Below, piece by piece: positions 56,901 to 59,310 of a DNA stretch of 64,000 nucleotides. Source of the stretch: Hepsetus odoe. Lineage: Eukaryota; Chordata; Actinopteri; Characiformes; Hepsetidae. The DNA lies in NCBI GenBank assembly GCA_017165825.1, contig CM029380.1, positions 2,357,102 through 2,421,101 of the forward strand, in the 5' to 3' direction. The notes under the pieces are model-generated. The model searched no databases. It worked only from the letters and a program-made list of their open reading frames with translations, and was not told the DNA's origin. How positions within the stretch are numbered: the first letter of the stretch is position 1; each line of letters begins with the position of its first letter. The translations under genes were made by a program, and so were the position numbers.

Positions 56901-59310
56901 CTGCAAATTCTCCAGATACATGCAGAAGCTATTTTCCATGCAAAATCCAAACATGTAGAACCTCAAAATATGCTGAATCTCAATAGTCTCATGCAGCACC
57001 TCCATAGCATCTCAAGTAGAACCTTCATATAGAGCCATGCACCACTCCTTACGTACAAAATCTCCCAATAAATCCATGGAGAAGCTCTTTTCATGCAAAA
57101 CACACACATGAAGAACATCAAAATATGCAGAATCGCAACATCGTCCCCTGCAGAACGTCCATACAATCCCAAGCAGAACCTCCAGCATTCTCAGACATGC
57201 AAACTTTTCATACAGTTCTATGGAGAACCTCCATTCAGGAAAAATCTAAACATGCAGACCTTCAACACAAAGAATCTCCAAGAACCTCCATGTTTTAGGC
57301 ATTAAACCCTTCTAGATGCACCATGCAACAAAAACCTGAGAACGTAAGTGTGTGCGACAATTCAAGCAATAATCAAAACTACTTTTCACTTTCATCTTCG
57401 AAACGCCCCCTAGCAGCCTACCGAAGACCCCGCCAAGAAAGCACGGACTCACCAGACCACCACAAGTGTCCAGCGAGGCGAAGGAGTCTGTGTGGTTGAG
57501 AACAGCTCCGGTGTAGAAGCAGGGCCGTCCCTTAAAGTGCGGTTGGTGCAGGATGCTCCCTCCTTCGCCTCTCTCTTCCACCACGAAACCCTCGGAGAGG
57601 AAAGCCTCGTCCCTCTGCAGCTCCAAGTAAAGCTCTTGGCCGAAAGCAGGCAGAGACAGGAACAGGTGGTCTTGCTGACGGTCCGAACGTCTCCTGCGGC
57701 CTGCGCTCCAGCCAGACGCTTCTCGCGGGACCTGCCCAGACCGTAGCTCCACCGGCACCACCACGTCTGTCTCATACACGACAGGGTGAGCTGAGGAGGA
57801 GAGAAGAAACCAAGTGACAAGAGTAAAAGGATGAGGGCTGCACTATTTCGGGTCAGACCCAAATGTTGCGGAGAACCTCATTCTGTTGTTCTTCAGGGTT
57901 TTTATTGTTTTGAAGTGTGAAGGTGAGGCTAAAGTGGGTTGCCAAAGCAGCATGCATGCAGCAGCACATGCAGCAATAACTTTTTTGAGGAGTTACACTG
58001 GAGGAGTATGAGGCAAGAGGAGTCAGAGTCAACAAGAGGCAGTAACAGTAGTGTCACTGTAACAGTAATGCCGAAGGAAGGTCTTAGAAGACTAAGGCAG
58101 GGAGTTATTGGAAGTTTGAGGCAGCAAGATGGGATTATGATGATTTAGACTTCGTAAGGTAGTAAAAGAGGGAGTTAGAGGTAGTAAAATATTAAGACGG
58201 GAATAGTTGCTAATTAGAGGTAGTTATGCAGAAAGACAGGGCAATATGGGGAGTCAGAGGCAGGAAGATTTGGATTAATTGGAAGTTGAAGGTGTAACAA
58301 TTCGGAGTTAATGGAAGCTAAAGGCAGCAGGGCAGGAAATTAGTGAGTTACTGGAACACGGGACCGTTAGATAATTGTGACTTAAAGGCAGTAAGATGGG
58401 AGCGATGTTGGGATAGATGCAGCAAGACAGGGCTATTGGAAGTCATGGCGATCAGATGGGAAATAACGGATTATTAGAAGCAGTCATTTAGAGGCAGTTA
58501 GTGAGTTAATGGGGTTAATATTGGCATTTACTGGGAGTTAGAAGCAGCAAGTCACAAATTTGGGAGTTCCTGGAAGTTACTGGGAGCCTGAGACAATGAG
58601 AGAGAGAATAATAGGGAGTTACTGGACATTTGAGGCAGCATAATAGGGAATAAATGATCATTAGAGGCAGATATCCAGTAGGACAGGGAGTTAGGACGAG
58701 TCAGAGCCATTGAGATAGAGAAAGCATGCCAGTAAGAGTGGAAAAACTGATCATTAGAAACCAGTAGGATAGGAGTTCTGGTGAGTTAGAGGCAGTAAAA
58801 CTGGGTGGCGCTGAAAGTTAGAGGCAGCAAGTTGGGAATTTATTAGGAGTATGTGACAAGCAACAAAAGTTATTGGGAGTTAGAGGCAGTGAGGCAGGGA
58901 GATCTGGATGTGCTGGATGTTGCATGTGTCAGTTTCATCCCAACAAAGCCAGAGCTCACCTGACCAGGTGTTTGAGACTCACTGAGCTTTGCTGGAGTGA
59001 AAGTCTGCAGACAGCCCAGCAGTGAGGCAGTTAGAGGCAGTAAGGGAGGGTAGCTGGATGCAATAAGACTGTTAGAGAAGCAGTTAGATCCAGACTGGGA
59101 TAAGGAGTTTCCAGATCTTCATGATCCTCAGCCTTGAGGAAGAGTCAGTTACACAGATCCTCAGAGAAAGCCTTATTGGAATTGAGTCAGCGAGTCAGTT
59201 TAGAGGAAAAGAGGCTGAGAGAAGCCTGCAGCCTTACCTGTCAGAGCCTGCAGTCCAGGGGAAAAGAGGGAGAAGAGAGGCAGCAGGAGGAGAGCAGTGA
59301 GTCCGGCCAT
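1187..59310 (-). CDS. adamts17: adamts17, secreted zinc metalloprotease, 5' part (exons 1-11), truncated by the window edge
   Basis: ADAMTS proteases are secreted zinc endopeptidases of the extracellular matrix. ADAMTS17 is linked in humans to Weill-Marchesani-like syndrome and to fibrillin microfibril biology (family knowledge). Eleven minus-strand exons were traced, of 73, 338, 166, 173, 84, 158, 44, 106, 141, 151 and 102 nt. All junctions are GT-AG and phases match at every join, giving 512 codons without a stop. Domain order: signal peptide about 1-25, propeptide to the RGRR site at 207-210, metalloprotease about 211-430 with HExxHxxGxxH at 376-386 and Met-turn Met400, then the disintegrin-like module to 512. 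Assignment to ADAMTS17 rather than its close paralogue ADAMTS19 rests on near-identity, from memory of the human protein, of stretches such as [17 protein letters not shown] and MCAGLWCLVEGDTSCKTKL. Exons for the thrombospondin, Cys-rich, spacer and C-terminal modules lie left of position 1. Not compared against a database. Confidence 0.93.
1289..3921 (-). other. adamts17 intron 10 (2,633 bp)
   Basis: Donor GTGAGC, acceptor TTGTTTCAG. It contains the interrupted GGAT arrays at 3339-3660. The rest, including the open frames at 1286-1657 and 1847-2149, shows no recognisable protein domain or repeat. Confidence 0.8.
3339..3660. repeat. GGAT microsatellite clusters
   Basis: Four blocks of GGAT/GGAC repeats (about 3339-3378, 3421-3447, 3518-3544, 3590-3660) lie within a larger duplicated segment (AATAGACATGTAGTTTAATT occurs at 3380 and 3480). 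The 191-codon minus-strand frame of HPSI repeats is an artefact of this. Confidence 0.9.
3922..4072 (-). CDS. adamts17: adamts17 exon 10: start of the disintegrin-like module
   Basis: The acceptor TGCTCTCAG precedes GTCAAAGGCC. One base completes Arg428 and 50 codons follow (429-478), ending ATGGAG before the donor GTGAGC. The protein reads [40 protein letters not shown] and TNATFCTDME, matching the human [23 protein letters not shown] segment. Asn470 lies in an N-A-T sequon that is also present in human. This is the disintegrin-like module, which in ADAMTS proteins acts as an exosite rather than as an integrin-binding RGD loop (family knowledge). Confidence 0.95.
4990..5246. mobile_element. 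Two SINE-A fragments head to head
   Basis: Bases 4990-5165 are a minus-oriented SINE-A body (AAGTGAAAGTGAG, GAGCAGTGATGGGGACG, CAAGGGCAACCTACTGGTC). Bases 5166-5246 are a plus-oriented tail (GAGGATGCATTTCG, ending CCCTTTCACTTTCACTTC). Both lack the tRNA-like head; a CA run sits inside. Confidence 0.75.
6158..6365 (-). mobile_element. SINE-A (tRNA-derived), minus orientation
   Basis: From tail to head: GTGAAAGTGAAAGTGACTAT, GACGGTACCTTGCTCAAGGG, then the tRNA-like part with a box B match GATTCGAACCC and CTAACCACAAGGACACCG. SINE-A here means the family whose head reads GGCAGTGGTGGCCTAGTGGT and whose tail ends in CACTTTCACTTT. It resembles the V-SINE type widespread in teleosts (from memory). 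Confidence 0.82.
7052..7530. repeat. TGAGGG-based tandem array beside the exon 9 donor
   Basis: An irregular mix of TGAGGGTAG and TGAGGGAAAG units runs for about 480 bp, with G runs of three about every 9-10 bases on the plus strand. The last unit lies about 12 bp from the exon 9 splice donor. The 223- and 170-codon minus-strand frames here (LTFPHYPHFPS repeats) are by-products. Confidence 0.95.
7543..7683 (-). CDS. adamts17: adamts17 exon 9: third zinc ligand and Met-turn
   Basis: The acceptor CTCCACAG precedes CATGGGAATG. One base completes Asn381, 46 codons follow (382-427) and AG remains before the donor GTGAAA. The protein reads MGMSHDDDHASCTGHSHIMS, then GEWVKGRNPSDLSWSTCSRD and DLENFL. 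His386 completes HExxHxxGxxH, and Met400 in HIMSG is the Met-turn. The catalytic domain is therefore predicted to be active. The donor has a weak tail (GTGAAA) and lies 12 bases from a 480-bp pyrimidine-rich (sense strand) tandem array. Confidence 0.96.
7864..8410. mobile_element. Palindromic MITE (group F), complete, about 547 bp
   Basis: The left end TACAGCACTGTGCAAAAGTT and the right end (reverse complement TACAGTAGCAAAAGTTTTAG) form inverted repeats that extend imperfectly for about 200 bp per arm, including GTTCTTCTAGGTACACT against AGTGTACCTAGAAGAAC. The TA termini suggest Tc1/mariner-type insertion at TA. No transposase is present. A TA microsatellite follows directly. Confidence 0.85.
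8409..8436. repeat. TA microsatellite
   Basis: About 14 TA units directly after the right end of the palindromic MITE. It probably grew from the element's TA target site. Confidence 0.9.
8460..8915. repeat. tRNA-like segment, teleost repeat and 49-bp tandem
   Basis: Bases 8470-8600 look tRNA-like (GGTTGTGGGTTCAAGCCTGG). Bases 8600-8760 match a widespread fish repeat (CACAAAGCAGCTTTACAGAA, GAAGAACCTTAAGAGGAACC). Bases 8800-8910 are about three copies of a unit of roughly 49 bp (core AAAAGGTTTGAAGCTGATAG). Confidence 0.65.
10048..10160 (+). mobile_element. SINE-A tail fragment
   Basis: Plus orientation: GGCTGCCCCCCACTGCACGG, GGTTAAATGCAGAG, GGTTCACTTTGTGCTGTACT, then CACTTTCACTTTCACTTCAC. Head absent. 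Confidence 0.75.
10250..10515 (+). mobile_element. MITE E copy, 5' truncated
   Basis: It contains the group E internal block (GGCAGCGACGTCCAAAGGAG, then CTTCAAGAAGCCTGGAGAAG, GGAGCTGGTCTAAG, TTTAAAGCTGGTTAGAATT) and a degenerate right end, GACTTTAGCGCAGTACT. The 69-bp module portion is missing. Confidence 0.75.
11565..11992 (+). mobile_element. MITE D copy 2, single 69-bp module
   Basis: It shares the CTAGATAAAGGGGCTCCAAC segment and a single 69-bp module with the other D copies, and ends GGGGTTCAAAACTTTTGCAG, the degenerate right terminal repeat. It is the only D copy with one module, so it may be the pre-duplication form or a contracted one. Confidence 0.75.
12087..12192 (-). CDS. adamts17: adamts17 exon 8: zinc-binding catalytic motif
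   Basis: The acceptor TCTGCACAG precedes GCATCGCC; the exon encodes GIAYLGGTCSAKRKCVLAED followed by NGLNLAFTIAHELGH, then two bases of Asn381 before the donor GTGAGT. HELGH (376-380) supplies two zinc-ligand histidines and the catalytic Glu377. The third histidine comes from exon 9, so the zinc motif is split by intron 8. The CSAKRKCVLAEDNGLNLAF context matches human ADAMTS17 closely. A longer minus-strand reading of this region in another frame is a shadow. Confidence 0.97.
13590..13900 (-). repeat. Teleost interspersed repeat C with CA run
   Basis: GGGTGCTGGAGTACATCCCA, CGGGACACCCTGGACAGGTC, a CA run (about 13720-13741), GGGGACAATTTAGCATCTCC, TTTTTGGACGGTGGGAGAAA, GAACCCAGGACCTTCTTTCT. 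This matches a very common fish repeat, recalled from many genomes, whose class I cannot assign with certainty. Confidence 0.7.
14204..14372 (+). mobile_element. SINE-A, plus orientation, tail truncated
   Basis: Head GGCAGTGGTGACCTTGTGTT with a degenerate box B (GTATTTGAATCTC), then GGTACCGTCCCCATCACTGC and GGGTTAAATACAGAG. It stops before the CACTTT tail. Confidence 0.75.
16196..16330. repeat. Minisatellite, CCCCGACTCGGACACCAGTC units
   Basis: Three clear copies of CCAAAGTCCCCGACTCGGAC plus ACCAGTCAAACCCC, the first two 34 bp apart and the later ones about 50 bp apart through an inserted CACGATCCTGGA-type spacer, with diverged flanking copies. Confidence 0.85.
17191..17234. repeat. CA microsatellite, about 22 units
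   Basis: Uninterrupted CA dinucleotide run. Shorter CA/GT runs occur at about 5049-5068, 6690-6712, 22964-22990 (after a TC run from 22944) and 56321-56334. Confidence 0.97.
17623..17866 (-). mobile_element. SINE-A, near full length, minus orientation
   Basis: GTGAAAGTGACTATACATGT at the tail side and CTAACCACTAGGCCACCACT at the head. The box B position reads GGTTTGAATC. The body GGGACGGTACCTTGCTCAAG is intact. Confidence 0.85.
19010..19490 (+). mobile_element. MITE D copy 3, two 69-bp modules
   Basis: The internal order is the same as in the other D copies: GATAAAGGGGCTCCAACC, CTGATCATCTGGAATCATCT, two tandem 69-bp modules, then the right end GACTTTCGCACAGACATG. Left end approximate. Confidence 0.75.
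22080..22410. repeat. Degenerate minisatellite, GACATGGTGATTAGGACCAA units
   Basis: Variants of AATGACATGGTGATTAGGACC and GAGGTCTCA recur about every 50-60 bp for about 330 bp. Confidence 0.7.
23881..24076 (-). mobile_element. SINE-B, full length, minus orientation
   Basis: Tail CATTTAGCAGACGCTCTTAT, CCAGAGCGACTTCCATGTCC, GGGACAGTCCCCCTGGAG, box B complement GGGATTCGAACAC, head complement CACTAGACCACCACCACCC. Confidence 0.87.
24836..24885 (+). mobile_element. SINE-B head fragment
   Basis: GGGTGATGGTGGTCAAGCGG then TAAGATACTCG, preceded by a 20-base A run (24811-24830). It resembles the box A half of a tRNA-derived element only. Confidence 0.4.
25103..25290 (+). mobile_element. SINE-A, head-truncated
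   Basis: It begins CACGCTTGAGCAAGGTACCG and runs through GGGTTAAATGCAGAGGTCCA to the CACTTTCACTTTTCACTTTT tail. The promoter-bearing head is missing; it may be a 5'-truncated insertion. It ends about 325 bp from exon 7. Confidence 0.8.
25615..25658 (-). CDS. adamts17: adamts17 exon 7: 44-nt small exon, metalloprotease domain
   Basis: This 44-nt exon completes Arg331 with one base, encodes TDFCVHKNEPCDTV (332-345) and leaves one base of Gly346. Human ADAMTS17 has TDFCVHKDEPCDTV at this point. The acceptor GATTTCAG and the donor GTGAGT are both good, and phases fit exon 6 (two leftover bases) and exon 8 (needs two bases). A 48-bp CT array (25667-25714, GA on the plus strand) begins six bases upstream of the acceptor AG. 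Skipping this exon would shift the frame and remove two conserved cysteines just before the active site, so its recognition matters. Confidence 0.94.
25667..25714. repeat. GA microsatellite forming the exon 7 polypyrimidine tract
   Basis: 24 units of AG on the plus strand, read as CT in the adamts17 transcript, ending six bases upstream of the acceptor AG. Confidence 0.97.
26185..26450 (+). repeat. Teleost interspersed repeat C, opposite orientation
   Basis: GGGTTCTTTCTGTGTGGAGT, GGAGATGACCCCTAGGTGTG, GTAATGGACTGGCAACCTGT, CCAGGGCGTGTCCCTGCC, ending in an ATCCTAATCAGGA remnant. Confidence 0.7.
26455..26935 (+). mobile_element. MITE D copy 4, two 69-bp modules
   Basis: Two tandem modules span 26699-26836. 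The left part matches copies 1 and 3 (GGGGACAAACATTTTACTGG). The right end, GAGGGGCTCAAGCCTTGAAC, has lost the TTTTGCACAG terminus. Confidence 0.75.
28905..29030 (+). mobile_element. SINE-A head fragment
   Basis: tRNA-like part with box B GGTTTGAATCCC, then AGACCAGTAGTTTGCCCTGA and CCCTTGAACAAG. It is followed at once by a SINE-B copy in the same orientation. Confidence 0.65.
29042..29220 (+). mobile_element. SINE-B (tRNA-derived, GAGCGTCTG tail), plus orientation
   Basis: Head GTGGTCTGGCCTTGTGGTAG, box B GGTTCAGACC, and the tail GAGAAGAGCGTCTGCTTAAT, a degenerate form of the conserved CTGGATAAGAGCGTCTGCTA tail shared by many teleost SINEs and LINE2-like elements. Confidence 0.8.
30055..30297 (+). 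mobile_element. SINE-A, near full length, plus orientation
   Basis: Head CGGCACCGGTGGTTAGAGAG, box B GGGTTCAAGTA, body GGTACCCTTGAGCAAGTTAC, GGTCCAATTTCATTGTGGTT, tail AGTCACTTTCACTTTT. Confidence 0.85.
30590..30792 (-). mobile_element. SINE-B, full length, minus orientation
   Basis: Plus-strand order is the tail CATTTAGCAGACGCTCTTAT, CCAGAGCGACTTACATGTCC, then the box B complement GGATTCGAACC, then TACCACTAGACCACCGCCAC. It joins directly to a SINE-A fragment at 30795. Confidence 0.88.
30795..30902 (-). mobile_element. SINE-A head half, minus orientation
   Basis: GTACCTTGCTCAGGGGAACC, then GGGATTCAAACCCATGACC and CTAACCACTAAGTCACCACT. Only the tRNA-like half remains. Its break coincides with the SINE-B head, which suggests that SINE-B inserted into this copy. 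Confidence 0.75.
31893..32060 (+). mobile_element. SINE-A, degenerate, plus orientation
   Basis: GTGACCTAGTGTGTGAGAGT, CCAGACCAGTAGGTTGCCTT, GTACCCTTGAGAAAGGTACT, CACTGCTCCCCGGGTG. The tail is lost. Confidence 0.7.
32797..32815. repeat. Poly-A tract
   Basis: 19 A bases. Similar homopolymers lie at 24811-24830 (A) and about 38961-38990 (T). None has an adjacent recognised retroposed gene. Confidence 0.85.
33556..33713 (-). CDS. adamts17: adamts17 exon 6: metalloprotease domain
   Basis: The acceptor CTGTTTAG precedes AAGAAACTTAAG; 52 codons plus two bases (residues 279-330) end in AG before the non-consensus donor GTATAT. The protein reads [40 protein letters not shown] and DPPPMDVAVLVT, matching the human [20 protein letters not shown] segment. 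Cys295 is expected to take part in catalytic-domain disulfides (family knowledge). Intron 5, at 594 bp, is the shortest intron here. Confidence 0.94.
33714..34307 (-). other. adamts17 intron 5 (594 bp)
   Basis: Short, with a consensus donor GTAAGT and acceptor CTGTTTAG. There is no interspersed repeat beyond a small local duplication of ACAAACGGACAGG at 33720-33755. Confidence 0.85.
34308..34391 (-). CDS. adamts17: adamts17 exon 5: metalloprotease domain
   Basis: The exon has 28 codons at phase 0 on both sides (residues 251-278). It starts [20 protein letters not shown] and ends LVLLHSRP before a consensus donor, GTAAGT. It continues the reprolysin fold helix begun in exon 4 and matches human [20 protein letters not shown]. 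The acceptor CTGCAG is preceded directly by a long CT dinucleotide array (GA on the plus strand, 34396-34538), so the microsatellite forms the whole polypyrimidine tract. Confidence 0.94.
34396..34538. repeat. GA microsatellite with GGCAGA interruptions, forming the exon 5 polypyrimidine tract
   Basis: 143 bp of GA interrupted by four GGCAGA steps. In the transcript it reads as CT runs leading directly into CTGCAG at the exon 5 acceptor. Confidence 0.97.
35270..35575. repeat. Degenerate minisatellite, GAGACTCAACT units
   Basis: GAGACTCAA(C/T)T recurs at irregular 20-60 bp spacing with CCTCGAGACTCAACTGTGAG-type extensions. Unit borders are eroded. Confidence 0.75.
35625..35975 (+). mobile_element. 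MITE E copy
   Basis: It begins in the module (CTGAAGGACAAAGTCTTCGT, TTCAGTCCAGTCTCTGCACC), continues through the shared block and ends AAGATTTTTGCACAGTACCG, a good right terminal repeat. The left terminal repeat is absent. Confidence 0.78.
36620..37075 (+). mobile_element. MITE E copy with both ends
   Basis: The left end TACAGTCCTGTGCAGAAGTC and the right end (reverse complement TGCAGTGCTGTGCAAAAACA) are terminal inverted repeats. Between them lie the module remnant and the group E block. A non-autonomous Tc1/mariner-like element is the best reading. No transposase is present. Confidence 0.8.
37390..38010. repeat. Degenerate minisatellite, CTCCATCAGAT units
   Basis: The motifs CTCCATCAGAT, CACTGGAGACTGA and CCTTAAAACTAATCAC recur in the same order several times at roughly 170-bp spacing, with much divergence. 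Confidence 0.65.
38320..38492 (-). CDS. adamts17: adamts17 exon 4: furin site and start of the metalloprotease domain
   Basis: The acceptor GTGTGTTAG precedes GGAAGCGGAAGG. Two bases complete a Gly codon, 57 codons follow (residues 194-250), and the exon ends with ATG before the donor GTGGGT. The furin-type site RGRR (207-210) is followed by NAIRLSGEYTVETVVVADTD, the canonical start of the mature catalytic domain, then MVQYHGAEAAQRFLLTVMNM. This is nearly identical to human ADAMTS17 as I recall it. Cleavage after Arg210 would release the propeptide. The pyrimidine tract is weak and interrupted by purines (a CTGTCTGTGTGTG run), unlike those of exons 5 and 7. Confidence 0.95.
39440..39770 (-). 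pseudogene. RTE-type LINE, C-terminal fragment
   Basis: On the minus strand the fragment reads VEVSELGGTRTDRNEYIRGF, then VRDTAMVWTWRDEGYIGRRM and LKMELRRGEEEGQRGGF. This is the conserved tail of RTE-like LINE proteins (RIRNEYIRG... LRWFGHV... YVGRRMLEMELPGKRKRGRPK). It is frameshifted, because RWFGH appears in a second frame. Confidence 0.8.
39795..39990 (+). repeat. Repeat C fragment with tRNA-like start
   Basis: GTGGGTTCGAATCCCAGTAT (box B-like), then GGAGATGCTAAATTGCCCCT, GGTGTGACTGATTGTGGATG and TGCTGGCTCAGGCTCAACCC. Confidence 0.6.
40480..40680 (-). repeat. Repeat C fragment
   Basis: GGGTGGCAAGGCATGCTGGA, CACCTAGGGGCAATTTACCA, TGTTCAGACTGTGGGAGGAA, ACCAGAGCATCCAGGG, with the same order as the 13590 copy. 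Confidence 0.65.
41674..41835 (-). mobile_element. SINE-B, degenerate, minus orientation
   Basis: CTTATTCAGAGCAACTTTCA, GGAACAGTCTACCTGGAG, CAGTGGTGGTGGTGCTGGAG, GTGATGCGAACCTGCAACC. Strongly diverged; head end unclear. Confidence 0.65.
42150..42640 (-). mobile_element. MITE E copy with a nested or composite element
   Basis: Reverse orientation: CTTCAGCACAGCCTCAACTC, CCAGTTCTCCAGGCTTCCTG and a second module-like segment, GCTCAGGTACAGAGACG, at 42551-42611 in the opposite orientation to the first, giving a foldback. The left part includes GGGGCAATTACTTTTTCACA, which resembles another common fish Tc1-like MITE. A detached right end (GAGGAGCTCAACACTTTTGC) lies at 42880-42917. Confidence 0.65.
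42651..42865 (-). mobile_element. SINE-A, minus orientation
   Basis: AATGAAAGTGGCTATTCTTG at the tail, GGGGACGGTACCTGCGATTC in the middle (an internal deletion of the GCTCAAGGGTACC block) and CCTAACCACAAGGCTTCTGC at the head. It abuts MITE E at 42640. Confidence 0.78.
43411..43450. repeat. TATG/TG compound microsatellite
   Basis: Five TATG units followed by about nine TG units. Confidence 0.95.
43765..44060. mobile_element. Possible small inverted-repeat element rich in GGTTCTT
   Basis: GAACCTTCACAT at 43936 pairs with ATGTGAAGGTTC near 43977, and GGTTCTT / AAGAACC occur repeatedly on both strands. It resembles fish MITEs with GAACC ends, but the outer borders are not clear. Confidence 0.4.
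44080..44250 (+). mobile_element. SINE-A, plus orientation
   Basis: AAGGTAGCCTAGCTGTTAGA at the head, box B GTGGGTTCAAATC, GAGCAAGCTACCGTCCCCAT, and a shortened tail, CAATCACTTTCACTTC. Confidence 0.78.
44915..45103 (-). mobile_element. SINE-A, minus orientation, tail truncated
   Basis: ACTGTGAACAGTGAATTTGT, CCTCTGCATTTAACCC, GGGACAGTACCTTGCTCAAG, GGGATTCAAACCC and TAACCGCTAAGCCACCACTG. Confidence 0.78.
45371..45524 (-). mobile_element. SINE-B, minus orientation, tail truncated
   Basis: AATCTTATCCAGAGCGACTT, GGGACAGTCCCCCTGGAGG, an internal deletion, then GGGATTCGAACCTGGGACC and TACCACTAGACCACCACCAC. Confidence 0.82.
46640..47100. repeat. Degenerate minisatellite, GAGTC / TTGAGTC units
   Basis: Repeats of GTTGAGTCTTGAGACT, GAGTCCAG and GAGTCTCA occur throughout. 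The core is the reverse complement of the 35270-35575 array's core. Confidence 0.7.
47640..48745 (+). pseudogene. RTE-type LINE relic, internally deleted
   Basis: Broken plus-strand frames match the RTE-clade polyprotein in order: endonuclease (LNVGSMTGK, ETRWKGS, GFKLVYHGVDGRRNGGGVIL, NVEGQMVVDFAKR), then the start of the reverse transcriptase (DGPDDIPVE), then a jump to the C-terminal region (GGEVKKVKELKYLVSAVQSN, GREEKKRVQAGWNGWRRM, KLPGKRRRGRTKRFMDVVRE). Most of the reverse transcriptase, including its catalytic YxDD box, is missing, and several stops and frameshifts interrupt it. It is a dead copy. Such fragments are often misannotated as craniofacial development protein 2-like. Confidence 0.85.
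48757..48930 (+). mobile_element. SINE-A, head-truncated, plus orientation
   Basis: GGTTGCCCTTCAGCAAGGTA, CTGCTGCACGGTGTGTGTGG and the tail AGTCACTTTCACTTCACTT. It starts right after the RTE LINE relic ends. Confidence 0.78.
50420..50888 (+). mobile_element. MITE E copy with both ends
   Basis: It begins TACAGTCCCGTTCGAACACC, carries the module (CTTCCTGCAGGACAAAGTTT, TTCAGTCCAGTCTCTGCACC) and the full group E block, and ends GGCACAACGCTGCA. It lies 320 bp downstream (gene orientation) of exon 3. Confidence 0.78.
51208..51373 (-). CDS. adamts17: adamts17 exon 3: propeptide, with an internal RQKR motif
   Basis: The acceptor CTCCTCCCAG precedes ACAGGCTTGG; the exon supplies 55 codons plus one base (residues 138-192) and ends ATTCAAG before the donor GTGAGG. 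The start reads TGLVQTRDETLFIQPVEQ and SFSGQEHKVVRQKRS follows, aligning with the human GLIQLGQEQVLIQPLNNS region. Cys188 in the segment KFCQII sits where ADAMTS propeptides often keep a cysteine-switch-like residue (inference). RQKR at residues 169-172 meets the minimal furin RxxR rule. A MITE of the group called E here lies about 60 bp upstream of the acceptor, at 51430-51650. Confidence 0.92.
51430..51650 (-). mobile_element. MITE E fragment next to exon 3
   Basis: Reverse-oriented block: TTCTAACCAGCCTTAACCC, TTTCTTTAAGCTCAGGAACA, CTTCTTTGGACGTCGGCTGC and TCTGTGGAGATGATCCCACT. It ends about 57 bp upstream (gene orientation) of the exon 3 acceptor, so it overlaps or touches the branch-point zone. 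Confidence 0.75.
51985..52110 (-). repeat. Repeat C short fragment
   Basis: ACCAGTCCATCATTGGG, GCACAATTAAGTACCTTC, GCGCATGTCTCTGGACTGTA. Diverged. It ends where SINE-B begins at 52114. Confidence 0.5.
52114..52280 (+). mobile_element. SINE-B, plus orientation
   Basis: Head GGTGGCGGTGGTCCAGTGGT, box B GGTTCGAATCCC, CCCTGAGCAAGACCCTTAAC, tail GTAAGAGCGTCTGATAAATG. Confidence 0.87.
52652..52860 (+). mobile_element. SINE-B, full length, plus orientation
   Basis: Head TTTGGTGGTCTAGTGGTAGG (box A), box B GGTTCGAATCCC, CCCTGAGCAAGACCCTTAAC, tail GCTCTGGGATAAGAGCGTCT and a terminal TAAATG short repeat. It is the best-preserved SINE-B copy here. Confidence 0.9.
53823..54389 (+). mobile_element. MITE D copy 5, most complete, with terminal inverted repeats
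   Basis: The left end TACTGCGCAAAAGTCTTGAG and the right end (reverse complement CTGTGCAAAACTCTTGAGCC) form imperfect terminal inverted repeats beginning at TA, consistent with a Tc1/mariner-like non-autonomous element. It contains two tandem 69-bp modules. No transposase frame is present; the short open frame over the modules is a by-product of the 69-bp (23-codon) period. Confidence 0.8.
54618..54828 (-). mobile_element. SINE-A, near full length, minus orientation
   Basis: GTGAAAGTGAATATGAGGTC, GACGGTACCTTGCTCAAGGG, GGGTTTGAACAC and CTAACCACTAGGCCACCACT, with short internal deletions. An RTE LINE fragment follows. Confidence 0.83.
54835..54960 (-). pseudogene. RTE-type LINE, short C-terminal fragment
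   Basis: The minus strand encodes LEVSGLKMLRFGLGGTRMDR followed by IRNKGLLR, matching the LxMLRFxLGxTRxDRIRNE block of RTE-like LINEs and overlapping in content with the fragment at 39440-39770. It abuts SINE-A at its left end. Confidence 0.75.
56690..57300. repeat. Degenerate minisatellite, CATGCAGAACCTC units
   Basis: Variants of ATGCAGAACCTCAATA and CATGCAAAATCTAAACATG alternate about every 20-30 bp, with a longer period of about 160 bp suggested by CTCAAAATATGC at 56963 and ATCAAAATATGC at 57118. It ends about 150 bp from exon 2. Confidence 0.7.
57453..57790 (-). CDS. adamts17: adamts17 exon 2: N-terminal propeptide
   Basis: The acceptor CTCCTCAG precedes CTCACCCTGTC; two bases finish the split Ala codon and 112 codons follow (residues 26-137), ending GGL before the donor GTGAGT at phase 0. 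The segment carries the family's propeptide pattern: a basic run GRRRR, then LFLSLPAFGQELYLELQRD, the CFYTGAVLNHTDSFASLDTC motif and GGL, matching human ADAMTS17 in order. Asn123 lies in an N-H-T sequon. Cys111 and Cys134 are the only cysteines and may pair as in other ADAMTS prodomains (inference). The RRRR run is upstream of the true maturation site and may be a secondary cleavage site. Confidence 0.92.
57791..59237 (-). other. adamts17 intron 1 (1,447 bp), largely degenerate minisatellite
   Basis: Donor GTAAGG, acceptor CTCCTCAG. From about 58030 to 59060 the plus strand is built of variants of GGGAGTTAGAGGCAG(T/C)AAG (separate feature). The first 200 bp after exon 1 holds no recognised element. 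No other coding exon was seen. Confidence 0.85.
58030..59060. repeat. Degenerate minisatellite filling intron 1
   Basis: The consensus GGGAGTTAGAGGCAGTAAGA recurs in diverged form about 30-40 times over 1 kb, with indels. It makes up some 70% of intron 1. Confidence 0.8.
59238..59310 (-). CDS. adamts17: adamts17 exon 1: start codon and signal peptide
   Basis: The ATG (plus-strand cat at 59308-59310) sits in a strong Kozak context, GCAGCCATGG. It opens 24 codons reading MAGLTALLLLPLFSLFSPGL followed by QALT, a typical hydrophobic signal peptide with cleavage plausible near the exon 1/2 junction (LTA-HP). The exon ends CTGACAG followed by the donor GTAAGG, leaving one base of a split Ala codon that exon 2 completes. 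The human first coding region is longer and GC-rich as I recall it, so the N-terminus is the least certain part. The hydrophobic core, the Kozak match and the phase match to exon 2 support this start. Confidence 0.82.

Larger units (their letters stand above)
51374..57452 (-). other. adamts17 intron 2 (6,079 bp)
   Basis: It holds MITE E (51430-51650), a repeat C fragment (about 51985-52110), two SINE-B copies (52114-52280, 52652-52860), MITE D (53823-54389), SINE-A (54618-54828), an RTE LINE fragment (54835-54960), a (CA) run near 56320 and a degenerate ATGCAGAACCTC array (56690-57300). A plus-strand open frame at 55002-55469 (155 codons) has no recognisable domain and is not called. The GC-rich patch at 55840-55910 showed no exon. 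Confidence 0.8.
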
